Made by a program: the position numbers and the translations under genes. The notes below the pieces were generated by a model. The model saw nothing but the letters and a program-made list of their open reading frames with translations, did no database searches and had not been told where the DNA came from. Below are positions 1 through 6,740 of a DNA stretch of 18,087 nucleotides, piece by piece (within the stretch, counting starts at the first letter, position 1; every line of letters begins with the position of its first letter). Origin of the DNA: JBFWUM01 sp050247255 (lineage in GTDB: Bacteria; Acidobacteriota; Vicinamibacteria; Vicinamibacterales; UBA2999); contig JBFWUM010000066.1 in the NCBI GenBank assembly GCA_050247255.1, positions 1 to 18,087 on the forward strand, given 5' to 3'.

Positions 1-12
1 CGATGCATCGCG

Positions 13-441
13 CTACTCCCCTTCAGCCTGCTCGTCGTCTTCGCCGGGGTTCTCGATTTCCGCCCCTGGCGCCCGGTCGAGCGCCTCGCCGTTGCGGCTG
101 ATGCCCCACGTGTCGCGGCCCATCCTTGGAGCGCCGTGCTCGTCGTAGAAGCGGGCTTGGGTGTTCAGCCACTCCGCAATTCGGGTCAGCACGTCGCACG
201 TGTGCGGGTCGCTGGATTGTCCGATGACGCGCAGAACCTCGCGCTCCGCGATCCGTAACCCGTCGGCGGTCGCCTCTTCCCTCCACTGGCGAACGTCGCC
301 ACGCCATCCCGGCTCGAAGATGTTCCGCAGGTCGACCGGCGTGATCTCGACGGGCTCGCGTCCTGGTACGTGGAACATCACCTTGCCGCCGCCCGTGTTC
401 GCGAGGTCGAAGAGGCCTGAATCGGTTGTTCCGTCGCTCAT
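13..441 (-). CDS. Hypothetical acidic phage protein
   Basis: This 142-residue protein is not recognised. The start is ATG at 441, preceded by GGAGG about 10 bases upstream. That ATG overlaps the stop of the upstream gene as ATGA (438-441), so translation is probably coupled. The middle (about residues 20-110) looks like a folded domain with several Trp residues and a hydrophobic pattern. The last 20 residues are rich in Glu and Asp and probably disordered. No transmembrane segment, Cys cluster or catalytic motif is visible. It is the last gene of the run inside the window, just downstream of the LmbU-like regulator. Its reality rests on strong GC codon bias, the good ribosome binding site and the 4-base overlap; its function is unknown. 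Confidence 0.75.
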   Translation of the reverse strand: MSDGTTDSGLFDLANTGGGKVMFHVPGREPVEITPVDLRNIFEPGWRGDVRQWREEATADGLRIAEREVLRVIGQSSDPHTCDVLTRIAEWLNTQARFYDEHGAPRMGRDTWGISRNGEALDRAPGAEIENPGEDDEQAEGE

Positions 442-1070
442 CTTGGGGGTTCCTCCAGGTCCGATCCTAGTCCGGCCGCGTCCCCCTTCCGCCGGTGCTC
501 AATTCGGTGCCCGCAGCTCGGGCAGATCGTGAACCCCTTCGGCCCGTTGGTCCGCCAGCGCGCCACTCGCTGGCGCAGCCTCGCGGGGGCGTGGTCGGGG
601 TCCTTCGAGTACTTCCCCAGCGCCCGGCGCTGGAGCTTGTCGACGTGCCCGGCGAACCGTTCGCGGGTCCAGCCCTTCGAGGCCGCCAGCGCGAGCGCCC
701 CAGGCCGGTCCGTCTCGAGCAGCCGCAGCGCCTCGCGGTGTATCGTCCACGAGACATCGGGCCGCCGGCAGTCCCGGGCGTAGGCTCGCGACACGCGGGC
801 GTACTGGCTCAGCGTCTCCCAACTCCGCCCCGTGATTTCCGCGGCGCGCTGGTAGGTCTGGCCGTACTCGCCGCAGCCCTGCCCGAACACGAGCCAGTCG
901 CCGATCGCCCACTGTGTGGCGCTGGCCACAGCGCGCAGGCGCCGCCCGATCGCCTCCCACTCGTCCCTCGTCAGGGGCCGCAGGATCTCGAGCGCCACCT
1001 GGCCGATGATGTAGCCCTTCGACGGGACGAGCGCGCCGGCCGTGACCTCGACCGCGGTCGGGGTGCTCAC
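438..1070 (-). CDS. LmbU-like DNA-binding regulator with C-terminal CxxC
   Basis: This 210-residue protein starts with GTG at 1070, overlapping the upstream stop as GTGA. Residues 38-140 follow the pattern of the LmbU family, known from antibiotic gene-cluster regulators of actinomycetes. The pattern is a Trp/Gly-rich helix (W38, then WAIGDWLVFG at 54-63), a YG and a TG turn, a helix with SQYARVSRAYARDCRR, then a Trp-His stretch and a GWTRERF motif near 133-139. This suggests a ParB-like helix-turn-helix DNA-binding fold. The C-terminus adds basic residues and a single CPSC knuckle at 183-186 followed by His, which may bind metal. The likely role is transcription control or a structural DNA-binding function in the phage. 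The family assignment comes from pattern memory, not a search. Confidence 0.6.
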   Translation of the reverse strand: MSTPTAVEVTAGALVPSKGYIIGQVALEILRPLTRDEWEAIGRRLRAVASATQWAIGDWLVFGQGCGEYGQTYQRAAEITGRSWETLSQYARVSRAYARDCRRPDVSWTIHREALRLLETDRPGALALAASKGWTRERFAGHVDKLQRRALGKYSKDPDHAPARLRQRVARWRTNGPKGFTICPSCGHRIEHRRKGDAAGLGSDLEEPPR

Positions 1071-1627
1071 CGGGCTCTCCGCTGCGCCGCCGTGCGCCAG
1101 CGCCGCGCGTCACCGCGGGCGTGGGCCGCCTCGAGGATGCGCGCCCGACGGCCATCCGCGACCGCCTCCCGCACCATCCGCTTGGACCGGCGGCGCCACC
1201 ACCCGCGCCCACGGATCCGGCCGCCCGTCTCGCACAGCGTGAGGAAATGGACGATGGACCGCGTCGCCTTCTGTGCCGCGAGCGTGAACTGGTAGAACGA
1301 GCGTGTCAGTTCTGAGACGGGGGCGGACAAGTCGGCCGAGATCGCGAGCGTCTCCCTGAAGACGCGCTCGCGGTCGATCAGGAAGGCTTGGTCCTCCGGC
1401 AGGCCCGGACCATCGACGATGTCGACGCCGAGGAACCGGCGGGTGACATCGGCCTGCACGCCGGCAGCCTCGCGCTCGGCGGCCGCTTCCAGCTTCGCCC
1501 GAGTCCCTGGCGGAACGACGACCATCCCGGCCATCCCGAGCCCGGGCCCGAGCTCGGCCATGGCGCGTCTGACGGCGTCCATCGACAACTCGCCAGGCGC
1601 GGCGGTTGTTGCGTGCTCGTCTCCCAT
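1067..1627 (-). CDS. Hypothetical phage protein, basic C-terminus
   Basis: This 186-residue protein is not recognised. The frame is open further upstream, but the ATG at 1627 is chosen because it forms a TGATG junction with the stop of the HTH gene and has GGGGGAG just upstream. Residues 25-100 contain a Gly/Pro/Val-rich part, then an LGVDIVDGPGLPEDQ-like stretch resembling a beta-loop-beta element. A central helix with SFYQF follows. The last 60 residues are strongly Arg-rich with two Trp, suggesting nucleic-acid contact. Its place between a small-terminase-like HTH protein and an LmbU-like regulator fits a packaging or early-regulation role, but nothing in the sequence fixes this. Confidence 0.7.
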   Translation of the reverse strand: MGDEHATTAAPGELSMDAVRRAMAELGPGLGMAGMVVVPPGTRAKLEAAAEREAAGVQADVTRRFLGVDIVDGPGLPEDQAFLIDRERVFRETLAISADLSAPVSELTRSFYQFTLAAQKATRSIVHFLTLCETGGRIRGRGWWRRRSKRMVREAVADGRRARILEAAHARGDARRWRTAAQRRAR

Positions 1628-2268
1628 CACTCCCCCTTCGATATGACCGGCATGTCGAGGTCCGGCGGCGTGGGCCCGGCCTCGAGCTGCCGGGCCTGCT
1701 CGCCACGGAACCGCTCGTCCGCCGCGATCAGGAACTGGTTGAAGTTGTACGTGTCGCCCTTCGGGTCGGCGGTATCCTTCGCCTTGTCGAGGCCGAGCAG
1801 CCGCGCCTGGCGGTCCATGAGCCGGTAAATCCGGTCGACGGCGTGCAGGTCCGGCGCCACCCGGTGCCCGGGCCGGCTCGGGTCGGTGCCGACGCCCGTC
1901 GCCCACGGCCACAGCGCGAGCGTGAGCCGCTCGCACCGCTCCATCTGGACCAACCGGAAGTCGGCCACGAGGTCCTTCGTCTCGTCGCGCAGCGCCTGCA
2001 GTTCGGCCTGCTCGTCCTCCCAGACGGTCGACCGCGACACCTTGAGCTCTTCGGCGATGGCCGGGATGCTGGCGCCCGCGACGCGCATCCGGAACACCTG
2101 GAGCCGACGCGCGGCGATCCGGGCCGCGTCCTCCGGCGGCACGTCGGGCGGCTTTTCGCCCTCTGTACGGTTCGGGTTCGGGTGGGCAGGCGGACGATCA
2201 GCCCGTTGGCCGTATTTCCGGCCGCTCTTGCTCGGCTTCGATGCCCGTCCCCCCTTCGGTCGCGCCAC
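1627..2268 (-). CDS. HTH protein resembling phage terminase small subunits
   Basis: This 213-residue protein starts with GTG at 2268, with GGGGAG about 10 bases upstream. Its stop overlaps the next start by one base (TGATG). The first 45 residues are basic and Pro-rich and probably disordered. A helix-turn-helix lies at about residues 55-85 (MRVAGASIPAIAEELKVSRS, then TVWED), followed by an amphipathic helical region. MDRQARLLGLD follows about 70 residues after the HTH; this is a phrase common in small terminase subunits and related phage HTH proteins. Small terminases bind the packaging site on phage DNA and recruit the large subunit. No large subunit is in the window; it would lie to the left. 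It could instead be a transcription regulator of the same fold. Confidence 0.55.
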   Translation of the reverse strand: MARPKGGRASKPSKSGRKYGQRADRPPAHPNPNRTEGEKPPDVPPEDAARIAARRLQVFRMRVAGASIPAIAEELKVSRSTVWEDEQAELQALRDETKDLVADFRLVQMERCERLTLALWPWATGVGTDPSRPGHRVAPDLHAVDRIYRLMDRQARLLGLDKAKDTADPKGDTYNFNQFLIAADERFRGEQARQLEAGPTPPDLDMPVISKGE

Positions 2269-2283
2269 GGTTCCGGCTCTCCC

Positions 2284-2514
2284 CTAATCGAGGACGACGA
2301 CCTCGACGATCTCGCGCTTGTCGGCACACTCCCGGCAGTCGCGGCCCTCACACGGCGCGTAGAACATCTCGCCAAAGAAGGACCGCTCGTGCATCCGGGC
2401 CTGCTCGATGCGGCGGATCGCTCCGTAGCTGCCGTCGGTGCGCCGCCGCACGGCCGGCATGCGCCGGTGGTCCGCGAGGGCGTTCACGACCTGGTCGGTT
2501 GTCTTCGGCTCCAT
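2284..2514 (-). CDS. Small hypothetical protein with C-terminal cysteines
   Basis: This 76-residue protein is not recognised. The ATG at 2514 lies two bases after the stop of the methyltransferase gene, and the upstream extension of this frame runs antisense-like inside that gene, so the short start is preferred. The N-terminal half is basic and helical. Three cysteines sit at residues 55, 60 and 63 (CEGRDCREC), and the end is a hydrophobic VEVVVLD strand. The cysteine group may bind a metal ion. Tight linkage to the methyltransferase suggests co-expression only. Confidence 0.65.
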   Translation of the reverse strand: MEPKTTDQVVNALADHRRMPAVRRRTDGSYGAIRRIEQARMHERSFFGEMFYAPCEGRDCRECADKREIVEVVVLD

Positions 2515-2516
2515 CG

Positions 2517-3866
2517 TCACGCCCTCCGGACGGCCTTGCGGCCGGTGAGGCCCTCCCAGCGGTCGATCGCCACCTGACAGAACTTCGGCTCGACCTCGAC
2601 GATCAGGGCCGGCCGGTTGCGGCGCTCGGCCGCCATGAGCGTGGTGCCGGAGCCCCCGAAGAAGTCGACGACGAGTCCGGCGCCCCGCTCGCTCGACTCG
2701 TCGTTGGCGAGGATGGCCTCGATCAGGCTCACCGGCTTTTCGGTGTAGTGGAGCTTGTTGCCGGTGCGCTGCGCCGGGATCACCGCGCTCCGCTCGGCCG
2801 TCTGCGCCTGTTCGGAGTCGAGCGCGTGGTGGCCACTGATCACGTTGCCGCGGGCGGGCTTCCCCTTGAGGCGGGCGTTCCTGGCGCGGCTGGCGAACAT
2901 CACGAGCTCGTGCTGCGTCCGCCACAGCGCCCCGAGGCCCGGCGTGCCCTTGTCCCAGACGATCATCGACCGCACGGCCAGGCCGACCCGCTCGGCGATG
3001 TCGTACAGCGGGATCCACATGCGCCAGTCCGTGAACAGGTAGGCCGTCTGCGGCCGCCACGTCTCGAGAGTCCCCGTGAGCAACGCCACGAATCCACGGG
3101 TGCTCAGGTTGTCCGCCGCGATGTCGCCCCAGGTGCCGGCGCCGCGGTTGGCCTCCTGGAACCCGCCCGAGCAGTACGGCGGGTCACTGACCACCGTCGG
3201 CACCTTCCGATCGCCCAGCAGCCGCGCCGCGAGCTCGGTGTCCCGCGAGTCGCCGCACGCGAGGACGTGCTGGCCCAGATCGAACACCCAGCCCGGCTGA
3301 ATGTCGGTCTGGCGCGTCTCCGGCTGGTGGTCCGCCCGGCTGCCGGGCCCGTCGCTCCGCACCGCGGCCGCGGCGGCGCTGCCCTCGGCCGCGAGAATGC
3401 CCGACAGCTCGTCGCCCTGGAAGATGCGGGACAGCGGGAACCCCTCGCCCTCGAGCGCCCGCAGGATGCCCGGCTCCCACTCCGCCAGATCGCCGGTGTG
3501 GTTGTCGAAGAGGGCGAGGCTCGTCTCCTGCTCGTCGGTGAGGTTGTCGCGGACGACGGCGATCAGCGTCCGACCATCCGAGGGCACGAGCCGGACGTGG
3601 GTGAAGCCGGCGTCCTTCGCTTCCTGGAGGACGCCATTGCCGGCGAGCACCTTGCGGGCGCCGTTGAGGACGATCGACCGGGCCGCGCCGACCTCGTCCA
3701 GGCTCTGCCGGATCGCCTCGCGGTTGCGCGCGGTGTGCCGGCGGGCGTTGCGGTCGTCCGGGATCAGGGACTCGATGGGGACAAGGTCGCCGCCCGCGGG
3801 GCGCGACTTCGCGGCCTTCGTGGGCTTCGTGTCTCCGTGTCTGCGTGCGCGGGATGACTTGGCCAA
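2517..3866 (-). CDS. ParB-domain / DNA adenine methyltransferase fusion
   Basis: This 449-residue protein joins a ParB/sulfiredoxin-like N-terminal domain (about residues 28-125, with KVLAGNGVLQEAKDAG at 72-87) to an N6/N4 amino-methyltransferase. DPPY (motif IV) is at 228-231 and the AdoMet-binding FGGSG (motif I) is at 403-407. The order IV then I marks the beta class, and DPPY favours N6-adenine. Phages use such orphan enzymes to protect DNA or to mark packaging and replication. No partner restriction enzyme is seen. The start is TTG at 3866, with GGAGG seven bases upstream at 3874-3878. The open frame reaches further, but that part has no good start and overlaps the previous gene. A perfect inverted repeat lies just upstream. 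Confidence 0.9.
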   Translation of the reverse strand: MAKSSRARRHGDTKPTKAAKSRPAGGDLVPIESLIPDDRNARRHTARNREAIRQSLDEVGAARSIVLNGARKVLAGNGVLQEAKDAGFTHVRLVPSDGRTLIAVVRDNLTDEQETSLALFDNHTGDLAEWEPGILRALEGEGFPLSRIFQGDELSGILAAEGSAAAAAVRSDGPGSRADHQPETRQTDIQPGWVFDLGQHVLACGDSRDTELAARLLGDRKVPTVVSDPPYCSGGFQEANRGAGTWGDIAADNLSTRGFVALLTGTLETWRPQTAYLFTDWRMWIPLYDIAERVGLAVRSMIVWDKGTPGLGALWRTQHELVMFASRARNARLKGKPARGNVISGHHALDSEQAQTAERSAVIPAQRTGNKLHYTEKPVSLIEAILANDESSERGAGLVVDFFGGSGTTLMAAERRNRPALIVEVEPKFCQVAIDRWEGLTGRKAVRRA

Positions 3867-3878
3867 CTGCTGTCCTCC
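3864..3878 (-). promoter_or_regulatory. Ribosome binding site deciding a TTG start
   Basis: GGAGG (3874-3878 on the minus strand) lies seven bases before TTG (3866-3864). No ATG or GTG with a comparable site exists in this frame below the upstream stop at 3905, so this site sets the methyltransferase start. Confidence 0.75.
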
Positions 3879-3894
3879 GTATCCTGTTCGGAGC

Positions 3895-3917
3895 GTGTCC
3901 GGACCTACTCCGGACAC
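3895..3917 (-). repeat. Perfect 9-bp inverted repeat across a stop codon
   Basis: The arms GTGTCCGGA (3895-3903) and TCCGGACAC (3909-3917) pair perfectly around a 5-base loop. The stop codon of the Cys-rich coiled-coil gene (3905-3907) sits in the loop. The methyltransferase ribosome binding site follows 16 bases later. No T-tract follows, so it is not a classic intrinsic terminator. It could be a protein operator or an mRNA hairpin between the two genes. Confidence 0.75.
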
Positions 3918-4513
3918 CCTTCTGCGTTGCACGTGGAACGCGTGCCCGATGCGAGCCCGTGGTCTGGCGAGTCGTGCATCTCCGCGATGGCGCACTGGAC
4001 GCACAGGGCGCTGTCGTATCGGCATCCCACCTGCACGCGGCACCCGCAGCGGCAGCCGGACGGTCCCGGCCGGCAGTCGTGGCCGTCGTGCCGCCCGATC
4101 AGCAGGCCCGGCGTCCATTCCGGAGTCCAGCCCACCCGTTGGCCCTTCCTGTGCACAGACGGCACATGCTTGGCGAGAAAGAGCGCGATGTCCTTCCAGT
4201 TGGCCGCCCGGCGCTCCGCCCGGGCCGCGGCCTCGAGCGCGGCCTCGGCTCTCCGCTGCGCGTCCTGTGCGGCGAAGGTAGCCATCGACCGCCCGAAGGA
4301 CACGCCCTGGCGCCGGCAGTCGTCGACGGTCGTTCTGGCCACGCCCTCGGCGAGCTGCGCCCGCCGCGCCAGGCGGACGTTCGACCGCCGGAGCTCGGCG
4401 GCCGCGTCGACCACCTCCCGCAGGATCTGGACCGTCGGCGCGGCGAGGACCTGCTCGAGCGTGAAGAGCAGCGTCCGCGCCTGGCCGATGATCTGGGGCA
4501 GCGGGCGGATCAC
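3905..4513 (-). CDS. Coiled-coil protein with Cys-rich C-terminus
   Basis: This 202-residue protein is not recognised. It starts with GTG at 4513, overlapping the upstream stop as GTGA. Residues 1-110 are helical with an Ala/Arg/Glu-rich coiled-coil stretch (about 75-108). The last 60 residues hold about ten cysteines with several His (GCRCGCRVQVGC, CVQC, CNAEGC), consistent with one or more metal-binding knuckles. Its upstream neighbour is another coiled-coil protein, so the two may act together. A perfect inverted repeat overlaps its stop. No enzyme motif is visible. Confidence 0.7.
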   Translation of the reverse strand: MIRPLPQIIGQARTLLFTLEQVLAAPTVQILREVVDAAAELRRSNVRLARRAQLAEGVARTTVDDCRRQGVSFGRSMATFAAQDAQRRAEAALEAAARAERRAANWKDIALFLAKHVPSVHRKGQRVGWTPEWTPGLLIGRHDGHDCRPGPSGCRCGCRVQVGCRYDSALCVQCAIAEMHDSPDHGLASGTRSTCNAEGCPE

Positions 4514-5319
4514 GGCAGCACCGCCCCCGGCGACACGAGGCGCTCGATCACGCCACCCTCCGGCGTCTGCCGCACGGTGCGGGCCTCGCGGCGTGCAAGG
4601 GGCTGCAGGAAGGGCGTGGGGATGGCCGCGAACCCGGCCCGGCTCTCGGTCGGCGCCGGAACCTCGTGGAGAGCGATCTTCAGGTCACGGACCGCGTTGT
4701 CGAGCGCGACCAGCACCGGCTCGAGGAACACCGGCTCACCCGCCAGGCGCTGCAGCGCCGCCTCGCCGACGAGCGCCTGCGCTCGCTCGTAGGCGGCGAG
4801 CCGCTCCGAGACGCGCAGCCGGCGCAGCGCCTCGACCACCGGGCGGGCGCCGTTCCAGTTGCCCGGCTCGCCCGTCGCGCCGGTCACCGCCTGGTAGATC
4901 TCGGCGATGGTGGCGTTGGCGGTTCGCGCTTCCTGCGCGTGGGCCTGTGCCTCGACCTTCAGCCGCTCCGCCAGGGCGCGGGCGTCGTCCGCCTCCCGCT
5001 TGAGCCGGCTGTTCGCCTCCTGCGCCCGGTCGCGCGAGGCCGTCATCTGCTCGAGCCGGGCCCGCAGGGACGCGTTCGCGTCGAGCGCGCTGTAGAGGGC
5101 CTCGGCGGCGCGGTCCAGGGCCGCGTTCACCGCCGGCTCCGGACCGGCCTTCGCCTCGACGAGGCGGACGAGCGCCTCGAAGTCGTCGAGAGGGATCGAC
5201 ACCATCGGCGTGTCGAGCGCGTCGTCCATCCGCCCGCGGAAGACGATCGGTCCAGGTTTCTGGCGCCGGCCGCGGCGGGCGTTCAGGAGCAGGGTTTCCA
5301 AGTCGAATGCGTCAGGCAT
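4510..5319 (-). CDS. Long coiled-coil protein, function unknown
   Basis: This 269-residue protein has an ATG at 5319 with GGAGG five bases upstream. The start overlaps the end of the RusA-like gene by 8 bases. Residues 64-140 form a continuous heptad-rich coiled coil of Ala, Arg, Glu, Gln and Leu without prolines. An Asn/Gly/Trp turn (ATGEPGNWNGARP) and a helical region follow to about residue 220, then a Pro-rich tail. The pattern recalls phage proteins that pair an N-terminal coiled coil with a small conserved C-terminal domain, but I cannot name a family. It may scaffold or dimerise with the downstream protein, which is inference from proximity. Confidence 0.7.
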   Translation of the reverse strand: MPDAFDLETLLLNARRGRRQKPGPIVFRGRMDDALDTPMVSIPLDDFEALVRLVEAKAGPEPAVNAALDRAAEALYSALDANASLRARLEQMTASRDRAQEANSRLKREADDARALAERLKVEAQAHAQEARTANATIAEIYQAVTGATGEPGNWNGARPVVEALRRLRVSERLAAYERAQALVGEAALQRLAGEPVFLEPVLVALDNAVRDLKIALHEVPAPTESRAGFAAIPTPFLQPLARREARTVRQTPEGGVIERLVSPGAVLP

Positions 5320-5905
5320 CGGGTCCTCCGTCTGCGGTGGCTGCGGTTGCCGTTATTTCGTCGGGCCACGGCCCGATCTCGATCTCTGTCCACGGTTGCC
5401 CGTCCGGGCTCACGGCTTGCGTCACGTCGCGCCGGAGCCACGCGCGGTCGTCGTCCTTCAGGAGCCCCGCCTTCACCAGCCGGTCGAAGAGGAACTTCGC
5501 GGTGAAGATGAGGTTGTCGTCGTCTTTGCAGAGGTGGTGCGGGTAGGCCACGAGGCGGCGCACGTAGACCGTGCGGCGCTCGGTGCAGGGCTCGAGCCCG
5601 ATCAGCCGGCACGCCGGGTCATACCCGCGAGCGGTGAACGCGCCGACGTGCTCGGCCAGCAGGATCTCGAGGGCCGCGCGCCAGCGCTTCTTCTCGCGGT
5701 ACTGCGTCCAGCCGCCGGCCGCCAGCCACTGATTCGGCGACGGCAGCAGCAGCGGCAGGCGCAGGATCAGCCACTCGCCGCGGCGCGTGATGGTGCCGCG
5801 GCGGACCAGACGGGTGACGGGATCGATGGCGACGGGGGATCGCTGCGGCTTGCGCCGCTTCGGACGGCTGCCCCCGTCACGAAACGTGCCTCGGCGGATC
5901 GGCAT
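5312..5905 (-). CDS. rusA: RusA-like Holliday junction resolvase
   Basis: This 197-residue protein resembles RusA endonucleases, dimeric enzymes that cut Holliday junctions and branched DNA during recombination and before packaging. A PPS.N-like opening appears as LPLLLPSPNQW (51-60). The signature YP...KDDDNL is at 121-132, followed by K137, D141 and the DDD at 151-153. These fit the acidic residues and lysine of the RusA active site. The usual RusA length is about 120-140; here there is a basic N-terminal extension of about 40 residues and an acidic tail. The start is ATG at 5905. A long hairpin lies just upstream (5932-5965). The nearby helicase and nuclease genes support a recombination role. 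Confidence 0.8.
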   Translation of the reverse strand: MPIRRGTFRDGGSRPKRRKPQRSPVAIDPVTRLVRRGTITRRGEWLILRLPLLLPSPNQWLAAGGWTQYREKKRWRAALEILLAEHVGAFTARGYDPACRLIGLEPCTERRTVYVRRLVAYPHHLCKDDDNLIFTAKFLFDRLVKAGLLKDDDRAWLRRDVTQAVSPDGQPWTEIEIGPWPDEITATAATADGGPDA

Positions 5906-5931
5906 CTGCCCTTGCCGTTCCTCTCATGCGG

Positions 5932-5965
5932 GCCGGCGCCGCGCTGCCCAAGGCGCGGCACCGGC
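5932..5965 (-). repeat. 13-bp hairpin between two genes
   Basis: The arms at 5932-5944 and 5953-5965 are complementary over 13 positions with one C/A mismatch on the plus strand. On the minus-strand transcript that position becomes a G-U wobble, so all 13 pairs form in the RNA in the direction of gene expression. The loop is 8 bases. It begins 14 bases after the stop at 5980. No T-tract follows, so an RNA processing or stabilising element, or an attenuator, is more likely than an intrinsic terminator. Confidence 0.75.
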
Positions 5966-5979
5966 GATCAGGTTGTCGC

Positions 5980-6708
5980 TCAGAAGGATACGTCAGCTCC
6001 GACGCCGCCCGACGCGTCCCGCTCGTCGTCCGCGGCCGCGTCGGCCGACGGCTCGGGCTCGTCGCCCTCCTGCGGCTCCGCGTCGGTCGCCTCGCCGGAC
6101 TCGACGACCTCACCGTCGACGACGCGCGTCAGGCCCTGCGGGCCGATGCGCACGAGCTCCATGCCCGGGTCGCCGCCCGTGTCGTCGCCCTCGCTCTCGG
6201 TCGTCACCTCCGGCTTCGTGCCCGGCAGGTTCGGCTGCTCTTCGATGAACGTCACGAAGGCGGCCAGCTTCAGGCTTTTCATCAGCCGGAGCGGGTGGTC
6301 GAAGTCCTCGACGTCGAACCCGATCCCGAACGCGAGCGTCCAGAGCGCGCCGTTCGGCGTCTCGCCCTTGCTCACGCCGATCCCCTTGATGCGCACGTGC
6401 GGGATCCGGTCGCGCAACGCGGGGGCGATCTCCGGGTGGTGGCGCAGTTCGAGCGTGTAGGGGCCGTTCTCGAGCAGCGACAGCCGGACGTTGGTCATCT
6501 CCGGCTTCGGGACCCAGGCATCCTCGCCGTTCCGCTGGACCTTCACGTAGAGGTCCCGCGCCACCGTTTCGGAGATCTCCCGCGCGAGCTCGTAGTCGAG
6601 CGGCAACTGGAAGGTGGCCGTGCAGACGTGCGTGTGCTCGTCGTTGCCGGTCCGCACGTTCACCGCGAATGCGGTGATCGTCATCTGGAGGTTCTCGGTC
6701 TGAAACAT
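5980..6708 (-). CDS. Unknown protein with acidic C-terminal tail
   Basis: This 242-residue protein is not recognised. The ATG at 6708 is preferred over a longer frame that runs inside the helicase gene; AGGG lies 10-15 bases upstream. Residues 1-160 look like a mainly beta domain with many Thr, Val and Phe and one helix near 40-52. The last 40 residues are rich in Asp and Glu (about 203-231) and the protein ends in VSF. A compact beta domain with an acidic tail ending in a hydrophobic residue is also the plan of single-stranded DNA-binding proteins, and its place between an SNF2 helicase and a RusA-like resolvase fits. No OB-fold signature is certain, so this remains a suggestion. Confidence 0.75.
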   Translation of the reverse strand: MFQTENLQMTITAFAVNVRTGNDEHTHVCTATFQLPLDYELAREISETVARDLYVKVQRNGEDAWVPKPEMTNVRLSLLENGPYTLELRHHPEIAPALRDRIPHVRIKGIGVSKGETPNGALWTLAFGIGFDVEDFDHPLRLMKSLKLAAFVTFIEEQPNLPGTKPEVTTESEGDDTGGDPGMELVRIGPQGLTRVVDGEVVESGEATDAEPQEGDEPEPSADAAADDERDASGGVGADVSF

Positions 6709-6740
6709 CGTGCCCTGCCCTTTCGATGGAACCGCGTGCC

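Noticed and set aside
2241..3857. Long plus-strand open frame (538 codons)
   Set aside because: It lies antisense to the clear ParB/methyltransferase gene and reads as Arg/Pro/Ala low-complexity. High GC at third positions creates such shadows.
5210..6460. Long plus-strand open frame (416 codons)
   Set aside because: It is antisense to the RusA-like and acidic-tail genes, spans their junction, and shows no domain pattern.
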